Notes under the pieces: generated by a model
What the model saw: the letters and a program-made list of their open reading frames with translations, nothing else
Databases searched by the model: none
Told to the model about the DNA's origin: nothing
Part shown: in pieces, positions 9,965 through 18,276 of the stretch
How positions within the stretch are numbered: position 1 is the stretch's first letter
Layout of the letters: every line of letters starts with the position of its first letter
Position numbers and translations under genes: made by a program
NCBI GenBank assembly: GCA_963726135.1
Contig: CAVSBE010000001.1
Location: 310,001 to 374,000, forward strand
DNA from: Bog-473 sp963726135
Lineage (GTDB): Bacteria > Actinomycetota > Acidimicrobiia > Acidimicrobiales > RAAP-2
Direction of reading: 5' to 3'
DNA length: 64,000 nucleotides

Positions 9965-11524
9965 ATGGCCCTCGACCCGCGCACCCCCGTCGTCGTGGGC
10001 GTCGGGCAGGTCATGACGCCGCCCGACGCAGGGATGGGCGCCGCCGAGCGACCCGAACCGCTCGAGCTCATGACCGCGGCACTCCGGGCTGCGGCGGAGG
10101 ACTGCGACGGCGCCGCGACCGGCGGCCGTGCCCCGTCGGGGCACGCGTTGCTCCGTCGGGCGGACAGCATCCGGGTCGTGGTGCCGCTGGGCTGGCACTC
10201 GGTCAACCCGGCCCAGCTGGTGGCGCGCGGCCTCGGCTTCGGTGAGGGCGACGAGCCGGCCCAGCTCATGCTCTCCGCCATCGGAGGCAACACCCCGCAG
10301 GCCCTCATGCACGACGCGTGCCTGGCCATCAGCCGGGGCGACCTCGATGTCGTCCTCATCACGGGAGCCGAAGCCATGTACGCCCGGACGCAGGCGCGCC
10401 GGAACGGGTTGTGGCTCGAGTGGGCGAGCCAGGCGGAAGGGACGCCGGCACCCGTCCCCTTCGGGGTGGAGAAGCCGGGCGCCACCGAGCTCGAGATGGA
10501 CCGCGGCGTGCTCCTCCCGGTCCATGCCTACCCCTTGTTCGAGAACGCCCTGCGCGCCGCCCATGGATGGACGCTCGAAGAGCATGCCGCGCGCATCGGG
10601 GCTCTGTGGTCCCGCTTCAGCGAGGTGGCGGCCCGGAATCCCGACGCCTGGATCCGCACCCCGCGCTCGGCGGACGAGATCGTCCGCCCCGGGCCGGGCA
10701 ACCGGATGGTGTCGTTCCCCTATCCCAAGCTGTGCACCGCCAACATGCAGGTCGACCAGGGGGCGGGATCCATCGTCTGCTCCGTGGAGGCGGCCCGCGC
10801 CGCCGGGGTGCCCGAAGAACGCTGGGTCTTCCCACTTGCGGGCGCGGACGCCAACGACCACTGGTTCATTTCGCAGCGGGCGGAGCTGCATCGCTCCCCG
10901 GCCATCCGGTTGGCGGGTGCCGCCGCCCTGGAGCAGGCGGGGCTCGGCATCGACGACATCGCCTCCGTCGACCTCTACTCGTGCTTCCCGGTCGCCGTGC
11001 AGATCGCCGCCGCCGAGCTGGGTCTGGCGGTCGACGACCCGGCGCGCCCACTGACGCTGACCGGCGGGCTCACCTTCGGCGGGGGGCCGGGGAACAACTA
11101 CACCTCGCACGGCATCGCCCGCGCCGTCGGCGCGCTGCGAGCGGCGCCCGGGACGGTGGCCCTCGTGACCGGTCTCGGGTGGTACGCCACCAAGCACTCC
11201 ATCGGCGTCTACGCGTCGAGGCCACCGGCGCACGGCGGCACACAGCCCTTCGCCTGGCGTGACGTCCAGCCCGAGGTCGACGCCCTCCCCCGGTGTGCCG
11301 TCGAGCCCGAGGCGACGGGGCCGGTGCGCGTCGAGACCTACACGGTCACTTTCGACCGCGAGGAAACACCCGAGCGCGGGATCCTCGCCTGCCGGACGCC
11401 CGGCGGCAACAGGGCCTGGGGCAACGTCACCGATCGCGACACCCTCGACCTTCTCTGCACCGAGGAGGGTATCGGGCGCACCGGAGTCCTCGGCGCTGAC
11501 GGGACGGTGTCGCTCGGCGGTTAG
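9965..11524 (+). CDS. Thiolase-like protein with extra C-terminal domain (TLP1 type)
   Basis: Thiolase-fold protein of 519 residues resembling the mycobacterial thiolase-like protein 1 group, which carries an added C-terminal domain. The thiolase core runs to about residue 400 and includes GGLTFGGGPGNNYTSHG. Neither catalytic Cys is visible: the position of the usual nucleophile reads MLSAIGGNTPQAL, and the C-terminal C-x-G-x-G motif reads GLGWYATKHSIG. The C-terminal 110 residues form the separate domain. It therefore may bind acyl-CoA rather than catalyse classical thiolysis. It starts the plus-strand block inserted in the housekeeping order. Confidence 0.78.
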   Translation: MALDPRTPVVVGVGQVMTPPDAGMGAAERPEPLELMTAALRAAAEDCDGAATGGRAPSGHALLRRADSIRVVVPLGWHSVNPAQLVARGLGFGEGDEPAQLMLSAIGGNTPQALMHDACLAISRGDLDVVLITGAEAMYARTQARRNGLWLEWASQAEGTPAPVPFGVEKPGATELEMDRGVLLPVHAYPLFENALRAAHGWTLEEHAARIGALWSRFSEVAARNPDAWIRTPRSADEIVRPGPGNRMVSFPYPKLCTANMQVDQGAGSIVCSVEAARAAGVPEERWVFPLAGADANDHWFISQRAELHRSPAIRLAGAAALEQAGLGIDDIASVDLYSCFPVAVQIAAAELGLAVDDPARPLTLTGGLTFGGGPGNNYTSHGIARAVGALRAAPGTVALVTGLGWYATKHSIGVYASRPPAHGGTQPFAWRDVQPEVDALPRCAVEPEATGPVRVETYTVTFDREETPERGILACRTPGGNRAWGNVTDRDTLDLLCTEEGIGRTGVLGADGTVSLGG

Positions 11525-11590
11525 GAGTGGCACCACGCCGACTCGCTCCTGCCGCGAGCCGATTGTGCACCGGGGCCGACCCGACGAACC

Positions 11591-11596
11591 TAGGGT
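11591..11596 (+). promoter_or_regulatory. Possible -10 box for the MarR gene
   Basis: TAGGGT (TANNNT) lies 5 bp before the ATG at 11602, and no ribosome site is present between them, suggesting a leaderless or nearly leaderless mRNA. Confidence 0.3.
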
Positions 11597-11601
11597 GCGG
11601 C

Positions 11602-12057
11602 ATGGCCACAGCGGAGAACGATCGTGTCCCCGGGGTGCGCCTCGTGGTGTCGCTCTACCGGGAGTTCGAACGCGTCGCCAGGCGCGGTGACATGAGCATG
11701 GCGCAGTACCGCACCCTCCTGTACCTGCTGGGGGGCTCCCGACGGGCGGGCGAGCTGGCAGCGGCCAACGCGGTCACGAAGCCGACCGTCTCCGCCATGA
11801 TCAACGGCCTGCGGGAGCAGGGCTGGATCACCGACGCGGTGGACGAGACCGGCGACGGTCGGGTGACCCGCATCGAGCTGACGGTGGGCGGCCGGAACCG
11901 GCTGGCGCGCTTCGAGGAGGAGCTGGCCGACCGGATGGAGCAGCTGGTGCCGGGCGTCGACCGCGCCGCCATGCGGGGGTTCCTGCGCGAGATCTACGAC
12001 GCGCACGCCGAGACGCGCGGGGAGCGCCTCGGCAACGTGTTCGGTTCGGGCCCCTAG
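11602..12057 (+). CDS. MarR family transcriptional regulator
   Basis: Winged-helix dimeric repressor of 151 residues. The helix-turn-helix lies in about residues 45-75 (RRAGELAAANAVTKPTVSAM), followed by the wing DETGDGRVTRIELTVGG typical of MarR. The flanking N- and C-terminal helices would form the dimer interface. ATG 11602 is chosen because upstream codons lack a start context. The gene lies 114 bp upstream of the amidohydrolase gene, and a palindrome overlapping the likely promoter of that gene is a natural operator for it. The ligand is unknown. Confidence 0.85.
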   Translation: MATAENDRVPGVRLVVSLYREFERVARRGDMSMAQYRTLLYLLGGSRRAGELAAANAVTKPTVSAMINGLREQGWITDAVDETGDGRVTRIELTVGGRNRLARFEEELADRMEQLVPGVDRAAMRGFLREIYDAHAETRGERLGNVFGSGP

Positions 12058-12112
12058 CGTGGGCAGACGTGGAGGGTGCGGGCAGGCCTTGCGGTGGGAC
12101 CACCCGTGGGTA

Positions 12113-12118
12113 TATGGT
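12113..12118 (+). promoter_or_regulatory. Possible -10 box for the amidohydrolase operon
   Basis: TATGGT fits TANNNT and its end overlaps the 16-bp palindrome that starts at 12117, so a protein bound there would cover the promoter. Confidence 0.3.
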
Positions 12119-12132
12119 TAGACTGATCTAAC
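12117..12132 (+). promoter_or_regulatory. Palindromic operator, probably for the MarR-type regulator
   Basis: GTTAGA-CTGA-TCTAAC is a perfect 6-bp inverted repeat around a 4-bp spacer, unusually AT-rich for its surroundings. MarR dimers commonly bind 16-20 bp palindromes of this kind. The site lies between the MarR gene and the amidohydrolase gene and overlaps a possible -10 box, so repression of the downstream pair is the simplest reading. Which protein binds is inference. Confidence 0.5.
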
Positions 12133-12171
12133 TAACTGCCGCCGGGGGCCCGGGGAGGCAGAAGGGCAGGC

Positions 12172-13881
12172 ATGATGGCAGGCACGGCACACGATCTGGT
12201 GATCCGGGATGGCCTGGTGGCCGACGGCCTGGGCGGCGAGCCGGTGCCCGCCGACGTGGCGGTCGACGGGACCACGATCGCCGCGGTCGGTGCTGTCGCC
12301 GGGCGGGGGCGCGAGGAGATCGACGCGGCTGGTCTGCTGGTGACGCCCGGCTTCGTCGACATCCACACCCACTACGACGGGCAGGCGACCTGGGACGCTC
12401 GGGTCACCCCGAGCAGCTGGCACGGCGTGACGACCGCGGTGATGGGCAATTGCGGCGTGGGCTTCGCGCCCGTGCGTCCCGACGCCCACGACCGGCTCAT
12501 CTCCCTCATGGAGGGCGTCGAGGACATCCCTGGAGCGGTGCTCGAGGAGGGGATCGAGTGGACGTGGGAGACCTTCGGCGAGTACCTCGACGCGGTCGAG
12601 GGACGGCCCCACGACATCGATCTGTGCGCGCAGCTCCCCCACGGTGCCCTGCGGCTCTACGTCATGGGCGAGCGCGCCGCCCGCCTGGAGGAGGCGACGC
12701 CGGAGGACGCGGCGGCGATGCGCCGGCTGGCCACCGAGGCCATGCGGGCGGGCGCCATCGGCTTCTCGACGTCGCGGACCCTGAACCACCGCACGGCGAC
12801 GGGCGACCCGACGCCGTCCCTGCGGGCGGGAGCGGACGAGCTCGAGGCCATCGCACTGGGCGTGGCGGACGCGGGCCACGGCGTGGTCGAGCTGATCTCG
12901 GACTTCTGGCCCGATCCCGAGGCCGAGTTCGCGCTGATCAGGCGGCTGGCGGAGCGCACCGGATGCCCGCTGTCGGTATCGCTGGCGCAGAGCCACCGGC
13001 GGCCCGAGGCATGGCGTGACCTGCTGGCCCAGGTTGAGCGGGCGGCGGCCGACGGGCTGTCCATCCGGGCCCAGGTGGCGCCGCGACCGGTCGGGCTCCT
13101 CCTGGGACTGCAGTCGTCGTTCCATCCCTTCTCGGGCCACCCCGCCTTCAAGGAGCTCACCGGTCAGCCGCTCGGGGCGCAGGTCGCCGCGCTGCGAGAC
13201 CCGGCCTTCAGGGCCCGGCTCCTGGAAGGCGAGCGTCCCGACGGGTCCCTGCGCCATCTCGTCGACTACGCCCGGATGTACCCGCTGGGCGACGTGCCCG
13301 ACTACGAGCCGGCTCCCGAGACGAGCGTGCAGCGGATGGCCGAAGCCCGGGGGATGGGCCCCGCCGAGCTGACGCTGGACCTCTTGGCGGAGAACGACGG
13401 CCGCAACTTCTTGTTCGTGCCGTTCTCCAATTTCGCCGACGGCGACCTCGAGGCCTGCCGCGAGATGCTGGTGCACCCCGACACCGTCTTCGGGCTGGGC
13501 GACGGCGGCGCACACGTGGGCATCATCGCCGACGCGAGCTTCCCCACGTACGCGCTCTCGCACTGGGCCCGCGACCGCAGCCACGGCCGGATGCCGGTTG
13601 GCTGGGTCGTGGCGCAGCTGACCAGCGCGACCGCCGGCGCCGTCGGGCTGCACGATCGCGGCGTGCTGGCCGCGGGCCGGCGCGCCGACCTCAACGTCAT
13701 CGACTTCGACCGCCTCCGCTGCGAGGCCCCGGTCATGGCCTTCGACCTGCCGGCCGGGGGCAAGCGCCTCCTGCAGCGAGCGCGCGGCTACTGCGCCACG
13801 GTGGTCGGAGGGCAGATCACGTATCGAGAAGGGGAGCCGACAGGCGCGCTGCCGGGACGGCTCGTACGAGCGGCGAACTGA
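12172..13881 (+). CDS. N-acyl-D-amino-acid deacylase family amidohydrolase
   Basis: Metal-dependent hydrolase of the amidohydrolase superfamily, 569 residues, closest in layout to D-aminoacylases. The metal ligands HTHYDG (about residues 64-69) and the late Asp in GLGDGGAHVG (about 443-452) are visible, as is GNCGVGFAPVRP, a segment typical of D-aminoacylases. The C-terminal beta domain ends VVGGQITYREGEPTGALPGRL. The start is ATG 12172 or 12175, preceded by GGGGAGG. The exact substrate cannot be told from sequence. It is 17 bp upstream of the dioxygenase gene and probably co-transcribed with it. Confidence 0.82.
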   Translation: MMAGTAHDLVIRDGLVADGLGGEPVPADVAVDGTTIAAVGAVAGRGREEIDAAGLLVTPGFVDIHTHYDGQATWDARVTPSSWHGVTTAVMGNCGVGFAPVRPDAHDRLISLMEGVEDIPGAVLEEGIEWTWETFGEYLDAVEGRPHDIDLCAQLPHGALRLYVMGERAARLEEATPEDAAAMRRLATEAMRAGAIGFSTSRTLNHRTATGDPTPSLRAGADELEAIALGVADAGHGVVELISDFWPDPEAEFALIRRLAERTGCPLSVSLAQSHRRPEAWRDLLAQVERAAADGLSIRAQVAPRPVGLLLGLQSSFHPFSGHPAFKELTGQPLGAQVAALRDPAFRARLLEGERPDGSLRHLVDYARMYPLGDVPDYEPAPETSVQRMAEARGMGPAELTLDLLAENDGRNFLFVPFSNFADGDLEACREMLVHPDTVFGLGDGGAHVGIIADASFPTYALSHWARDRSHGRMPVGWVVAQLTSATAGAVGLHDRGVLAAGRRADLNVIDFDRLRCEAPVMAFDLPAGGKRLLQRARGYCATVVGGQITYREGEPTGALPGRLVRAAN

Positions 13882-13898
13882 AGGTGAGAGGAGCACAC

Positions 13899-14933
13899 AT
13901 GGACGCGAGCCAACCGCGCGAGCTGGAGCCGGCGGCGGAGTGGCGGTCGGCGGACGTCGCCGAGGAGGAGTCGTGGACGCTCCGGTTGAGCTCGACCGAC
14001 CATGCGGAGCTCGATGCGGCACTGGCCAAAGCCAAGACGAAGAGCACCGATCCGCTGGAGCTCGAGCGAGCGGACTTCCCGCTCGACAACTTGGCCGCCA
14101 AGCTCGACGGCGTCGTCGACGTGCTGCTCAACGGCCGGGGCTTCGCCCGCATCGCCACGCTCGACACGGAGCGCTACGGCGACAACGACCTCGCGCTCCT
14201 CTACTGGGGCATCGGGCTGCATCTCGGTGAGCCCTGGGCGCAGAACAAGTACGGCCACGTGCTCGGCGACGTCACCGACCAGGGCAAGACGGTCGACGAC
14301 CCCACAGTGCGCGGGAACGAGCTCGGTGGCATCGCGCTCGACTACCACACCGACGGGTCCGACCTGGTGGGCCTGCTCTGCCTGCGCACGGCCCGCACCG
14401 GCGGTCTCTCCTGCGTCGCCAATGCGGTTGCGATCCACAACCAGCTCGTGCGCGAGTCTCCCGAGCTGGCCGCCGCGCTCTACGAACCGCTGCCCTATGA
14501 CACCCGGGGCGAGCAGGCCGAGGGGGCGCAGGCCTTCTACAGCGTGCCCGGTTTCACCGAGCACAGCGGGCGACTGTTCGTCCGCTTCATCCCCCAGTAC
14601 ATCCTCGCCTCACAGCGCCACCCCGACGCCCCCCGGCTCAGCCCGACCGCTCGCGAGGCGATCGCCGCCGTCTCCGCGCTGGCCAACGACCCCGATTTCA
14701 ACGTGTACATGGACCTGCAGCCCGGCGAGATGCAGTTCATCAACAACTACCACGTGCTCCACGGCCGCACGGCGTACGAGGACGACGTCGCCCATGGTTA
14801 CAAGCGACACCTCAAGCGCCTATGGCTGGCCACCCACGCGTTGACCGACCGGCCGGCGCATTTCACGGCGCTGGGACGCCGCCACTGGGAGGAACGGCGT
14901 TCGGTGAGCACCCTGCGTCCGGTCGAGCGCTAG
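13899..14933 (+). CDS. TauD/TfdA family Fe(II)/2-oxoglutarate dioxygenase
   Basis: Non-haem iron dioxygenase of 344 residues. The iron-binding facial triad is visible as HTD in LDYHTDGSDL and the distal His in NNYHVLHGRTAYED, with an Arg (KRHLKRLWLA) for 2-oxoglutarate. ATG 13899 is preferred because GAGAGGA lies 7 bp before it; a GTG at 13884 is in frame. Together with the upstream deacylase it suggests uptake and degradation of an organic acid or modified amino acid, but the substrate is not identifiable. It is the last gene of the inserted block. Confidence 0.85.
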   Translation: MDASQPRELEPAAEWRSADVAEEESWTLRLSSTDHAELDAALAKAKTKSTDPLELERADFPLDNLAAKLDGVVDVLLNGRGFARIATLDTERYGDNDLALLYWGIGLHLGEPWAQNKYGHVLGDVTDQGKTVDDPTVRGNELGGIALDYHTDGSDLVGLLCLRTARTGGLSCVANAVAIHNQLVRESPELAAALYEPLPYDTRGEQAEGAQAFYSVPGFTEHSGRLFVRFIPQYILASQRHPDAPRLSPTAREAIAAVSALANDPDFNVYMDLQPGEMQFINNYHVLHGRTAYEDDVAHGYKRHLKRLWLATHALTDRPAHFTALGRRHWEERRSVSTLRPVER

Positions 14934-15012
14934 GCGACCCGGCCGCTCCGGCGCCCGCTGTACCGATCCCACGTCTTCTTCCGTTCCTCATTAGCCACCG
15001 CCGGACGTCTCC

Positions 15013-15190
15013 GGAAACTCTCAACGAACATGTAGAGAGTTCCCGAAGTTCTTCCGCAGCATCCATCCGATGTCTCTCGGAACTCTCAACGAACATGTAG
15101 AGAGTTCCTGAAGTTCTTCCGCAGCATCCATCCGATGTCTCTTGGAACTCTCAACGAACATGTAGAGGGTTCCTGAAGCTCTTCCACTCG
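15013..15190. repeat. Tandem 65-bp repeat array with a hairpin in each unit
   Basis: Two full units and part of a third, with period 66 then 65 bp. Each unit begins with an inverted repeat: GGAACTCTC, a 12-nt loop, then GAGAGTTCC. The hairpins lie at 15013-15043 (one extra A in the left arm), 15079-15108 (perfect) and 15144-15173 (one G:U). The spacer between hairpins is also nearly identical. The array fills the 296-bp gap between two convergent genes (dioxygenase ending 14933, Sua5-like ending 15230), so it could act as a two-way terminator. Unit length and hairpins argue against CRISPR. Confidence 0.85.
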
Positions 15191-15229
15191 CTGAGCCCGA
15201 CGACGAATCGGCGTGGATCAACCGGGGCG

Positions 15230-15919
15230 TCAGCCCGACCGGGACTTCTTCTGCCGGCCGAACAGGCGGCGGCGTGTGCTCATCAGCATCGTGCCCTCAA
15301 TGAAGGAGGCCGGCAAGGCGCCTTCGCGCAGCACCCGGATCGGCGACACCGTCGCGTCCACCAACGTCGGGGGCACCCCGTCGCGCCGTCCGCCGTCGAC
15401 GACCAGTGCCACGTCCACTCGGTCGAAAGCACGGGAGACCTCGTCGGGTCCGCTGAAGCTGAGTGGCACCGTGCGCCACGGACCCTGTTCGCGGCACAGC
15501 CGGCGCAGAGCGCGTCCGTCGGGCATGCCGACCACAGCAGCCCACACGCCGGGCTCGACTCCGGCGCCATCGAGACCAACGGCCGGCTTCTCGACCCAGG
15601 GCAAGAACACCTCGACCGGACCAGGCCAGCAGCGCTCGAGCAGGCGACCGAGCTCATCGGTCCAGCCCGACGTCAGCTGGCGCACGTCATCGGTGTGTCC
15701 GACCGCATAGTGGGGACCGTCGGGGTCGGCGACCAACTCGACCAGCCGCGCCTTGGCGTCCGGCGAACCCACACGCACGGCCAGGCTGTAGCCCCCGACC
15801 GCGGGCACCGCGATGATCGAACCGGCCGCCAGAGCGTCCGAAACGTCGCCGGCTCCGGCGGCCACCACCGGAGGGTGGGCCTCGTCGGAGCCGCCCGCGC
15901 CGCCCGGGTCAGGTGGCAC
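15230..15919 (-). CDS. Sua5/YciO/YrdC family protein, divergent
   Basis: Occupies the position of the threonylcarbamoyl-AMP synthase gene downstream of prmC, which in this family starts the t6A37 tRNA modification. The product is 229 residues, with GTG 15917-15919 overlapping prmC. Family landmarks remain: WPGPVEVFLPW, GMPDGRALRRLCREQGPW and the C-terminal PTLVDATVSPIRVLREGALP. But the usual PT(E/D)TVYGL is replaced by PAVGGYSLAV, the K-x-R motif is absent, and S-A-N-x-S-G reads VPLSFSG. It may therefore be inactive or have a changed role. The C-terminal tail is basic (RRRLFGRQKKSRSG). Confidence 0.75.
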   Translation of the reverse strand: MPPDPGGAGGSDEAHPPVVAAGAGDVSDALAAGSIIAVPAVGGYSLAVRVGSPDAKARLVELVADPDGPHYAVGHTDDVRQLTSGWTDELGRLLERCWPGPVEVFLPWVEKPAVGLDGAGVEPGVWAAVVGMPDGRALRRLCREQGPWRTVPLSFSGPDEVSRAFDRVDVALVVDGGRRDGVPPTLVDATVSPIRVLREGALPASFIEGTMLMSTRRRLFGRQKKSRSG

Positions 15920-16808
15920 GAACCACCAGCACGCGCGGGCGCCCAGCCAGGTCCGGCTCGACTCGGACCTCCTCGTAGCCGAGACGCCGGGCAAGGAGCT
16001 GCGCTGGGCCAGCCTGCGCCGGCGCCAGCTCCATGACGGCGGTCCCCGGGCGACAGAGCCAGTCCCGGGACTGCTCCAACAAGACCTCGACGTCGGCCAA
16101 CCCCGGGGAGCCGTCACTCGCCGGACCGGCGACGAGCGCCTCTCGCGGCTCTGACCGGACCTCGGGCGCTAAGGCTGCCCACTCGTCTTCGGACACGTAG
16201 GGCGGATTCGTGACGACCAGGTGAACCGTTCCCCGCGCGTCCTCGGGCAGCGCTTCGAGCCAGTCGCCTCGGGCGAGCTCGACGTGTGCAAAGCCTTCAC
16301 CGTGCGACTCGCGCTGCGCGTCGAGGTTGGCGGCGGCCACCTGGAGGGCGTCGCCGCTGGCGTCAGTGGCCCAGATCTGGTCTACGACGGCCGAGCCGAG
16401 CTCGGTGGACAGCGCGAGCGCGATGGCGCCGGTGCCGGTCCCCGCGTCGACGGCGACGAGGCCCAGGCCACCGGCCGACTCACGCCGGCGGTCGTCGAGC
16501 CGCCGGGCCTCGGCCAGTGCCACCTCCACCACCTGCTCAGTCTCGGGGCGCGGGATCAGCACGCGGTGGTCGACGAGGAGGTCGAGATGGCGAAAGGACC
16601 AGTGTCCGAAGACGTACTGCAGCGGCTCCCCCGCCGCCCGGCGAGCAGCCATTCGGCGGGCCTCCGTCACCGCGCCTTCGGGCAACACGTCCGGACGTGC
16701 CCCCTCGGAGCAGCCGCCGGCGAGCGCCTCATCGACGATGAAACGGGCCTCGTGTCGGGCCCCGCCCAGCCCGGCGGCCAACTCGTCGGTCAGCTCACGC
16801 CGCGTCAT
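15909..16808 (-). CDS. prmC: Peptide chain release factor N5-glutamine methyltransferase
   Basis: SAM-dependent methyltransferase that modifies the Gln of the GGQ motif in release factors. The product is 299 residues. It has an N-terminal helical substrate-binding domain, then VDAGTGTGAIALAL (SAM site, about residue 125) and the catalytic NPPY in LVVTNPPYVSEDEW. The ATG overlaps the prfA stop (ATGA), so it is translated with its own substrate, the usual arrangement. Confidence 0.95.
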   Translation of the reverse strand: MTRRELTDELAAGLGGARHEARFIVDEALAGGCSEGARPDVLPEGAVTEARRMAARRAAGEPLQYVFGHWSFRHLDLLVDHRVLIPRPETEQVVEVALAEARRLDDRRRESAGGLGLVAVDAGTGTGAIALALSTELGSAVVDQIWATDASGDALQVAAANLDAQRESHGEGFAHVELARGDWLEALPEDARGTVHLVVTNPPYVSEDEWAALAPEVRSEPREALVAGPASDGSPGLADVEVLLEQSRDWLCRPGTAVMELAPAQAGPAQLLARRLGYEEVRVEPDLAGRPRVLVVRAT

Positions 16809-17884
16809 CCGACGCCGTCCTCCTCCCCCGCCAGCTGGCGCGCCCGCTTGTCGGCCATCAGGGCATCGGTCAGCTCGGTGAGGTCGCCCGCCAGCACCTG
16901 GTCCAGCTTGTACAGCGTGAGGTTGATCCGGTGGTCGGTGACCCGGTTCTCCTTGAAATTGTAGGTGCGGATCTTGTCGGTCCGGCTGCCCGCCCCGACC
17001 TGGCCGCGCCGCTGGGCCGACTTCTCCGCGGCCTGGCGGTCCTGCTCGGCCTTGAGCAACCGCGATCGCAGCACGACCATGGCCTTGGCCCGGTTCTGAA
17101 TCTGACTCTTCTCGTCCTGCATCGCCACGACGGTGCCGGTGGGGAGATGGGTGATACGCACGGCCGAGTCGGTCGTGTTCACCGATTGGCCGCCCGGGCC
17201 GGTCGAGCGGTAGACGTCGATCTTGAGGTCGTTGGGATCGACGGCGATCTCGACCTCGTCAGCCTCGGGAAGCACCGTCACCGTGGCGGTGGAGGTGTGG
17301 ATCCTGCCTTTCGCCTCGGTAACCGGAACCCGCTGCACCCGGTGCGTGCCGCCCTCGTGCTCCAGGCGGATGTAGGCGTCCGGACCCTTGACGACGAAGA
17401 CCGCCTCGTTGATGCCGTCCTTGTCCGACGCGTCCTCGGAGAGGACCTCGACCTTCCACTTCTGCGTCGCCGCGTAGCGCAGGTACATGTCGTAGAGCAC
17501 CCGGGCGAACAGGTTCGCCTCGTCGCCTCCCACGGCGCCGCGGATCTCCATGATCACGTTGCGCCCCTCGTTGGGATCCTTCGGCAGCAAGAGCGTCTGG
17601 ATGCGCTCCCCGAGCGACTCCACCCGTGCGGTGGCGTCGTCGATCTCCTGGCGCATGAGCTCGCGGTCGTCGCCCGACGTCTCGGTCAACATCTCGCGAG
17701 CGGTGGTGACGTCCTCCTGGGCCGATGTCAGGTCGCGCCAGGCGCGGACGATCTCGCCGAGCTCTTTGTGACGCCGTGACAGGTCGCGCAGGCGGTCAGC
17801 GTCCTTGAGAGTGGCCGGGTCCGCCAACGCGGCCTCGACGCTGTGGTACTCCGCCTCGAGCGCGGCCATCCGGTCATCGAACAT
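16805..17884 (-). CDS. prfA: Peptide chain release factor 1
   Basis: RF1, which reads UAA and UAG stop codons and releases the finished peptide. The product is 359 residues. The GGQ motif is in STGPGGQSVNTTDSAVRI (about residue 235), and the codon-reading tripeptide region reads HRVQRVPVTEAKGRIHTS, where PVT corresponds to the PxT of RF1. The N-terminal coiled coil and the C-terminal TYNFKENRVTDHR are typical. It is followed directly by prmC with a 4-bp overlap. Confidence 0.97.
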   Translation of the reverse strand: MFDDRMAALEAEYHSVEAALADPATLKDADRLRDLSRRHKELGEIVRAWRDLTSAQEDVTTAREMLTETSGDDRELMRQEIDDATARVESLGERIQTLLLPKDPNEGRNVIMEIRGAVGGDEANLFARVLYDMYLRYAATQKWKVEVLSEDASDKDGINEAVFVVKGPDAYIRLEHEGGTHRVQRVPVTEAKGRIHTSTATVTVLPEADEVEIAVDPNDLKIDVYRSTGPGGQSVNTTDSAVRITHLPTGTVVAMQDEKSQIQNRAKAMVVLRSRLLKAEQDRQAAEKSAQRRGQVGAGSRTDKIRTYNFKENRVTDHRINLTLYKLDQVLAGDLTELTDALMADKRARQLAGEEDGVG

Positions 17885-17920
17885 GGCTCTCCGCGCTGCT
17901 CCTCGCTCGGGCGACGGCAG

Positions 17921-17944
17921 GCCGCGGCGGCAAAGCCGCGTTGC
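17921..17944 (-). terminator. GC hairpin between rpmE and prfA
   Basis: CGCGGC (17923-17928) pairs with GCCGCG (17935-17940) across a 6-nt loop, downstream of the rpmE stop on the minus strand. No T-run follows, so it may be a weak or partial terminator that tunes prfA read-through. Confidence 0.4.
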
Positions 17945-17956
17945 TGTCGATCCGGG

Positions 17957-18199
17957 TCAGTCCTGCGCCGCCGGAGCGGCCTTGGCCTTCGCCTTGCCCT
18001 TGCGCTCGCCGTAACGCCGTTGGAAGCGCTCCACCCGTCCGCCGGAGTCGACCAGCTTTTGCTTGCCGGTGAAGAAGGGGTGGCACTCGTTGCACAGTTC
18101 GACGTGGAGATCGGCCTTGGTCGAGTGCGTCACGAACGTGTTGCCGCACGAGCACTTGACGGTCGCCTCTACGTAGTCGGGGTGAATGTCGGACTTCAT
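17957..18199 (-). CDS. rpmE: 50S ribosomal protein L31, zinc-binding form
   Basis: Large-subunit ribosomal protein of 80 residues. Two Cys pairs (CSCGNTF and CNECHPF) mark the zinc-binding C+ type of L31. The start MKSDIHPDYVEATVKC is typical. The tail (KGKAKAKAAPAAQD) is Lys/Ala-rich and longer than in E. coli. ATG 18197-18199 is chosen over the longer frame because the family begins here. The gene lies between rho and prfA as in mycobacteria. Confidence 0.96.
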   Translation of the reverse strand: MKSDIHPDYVEATVKCSCGNTFVTHSTKADLHVELCNECHPFFTGKQKLVDSGGRVERFQRRYGERKGKAKAKAAPAAQD

Positions 18200-18276
18200 G
18201 GTGTCTCCAATGTCGATCTGGTCGGACCAGTCTATGGGCGCCGGCGTATCGTTCCTCCGCAACGGCGCCGAGCGGA

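Noticed and set aside
9428..11536. Minus-strand open frame extending glyA upstream to 1130 codons
   Set aside because: glyA begins at 9427 with a 4-bp overlap to rpiB; the upstream part is antisense to rpiB and the thiolase-like gene.
12118..14022. 634-codon minus-strand open frame opposite the amidohydrolase gene
   Set aside because: Shadow of a clear amidohydrolase with metal motifs on the plus strand.
15013..15190. CRISPR array
   Set aside because: The whole 65-bp unit including the spacer is conserved, there are fewer than three units, and no cas genes are present.
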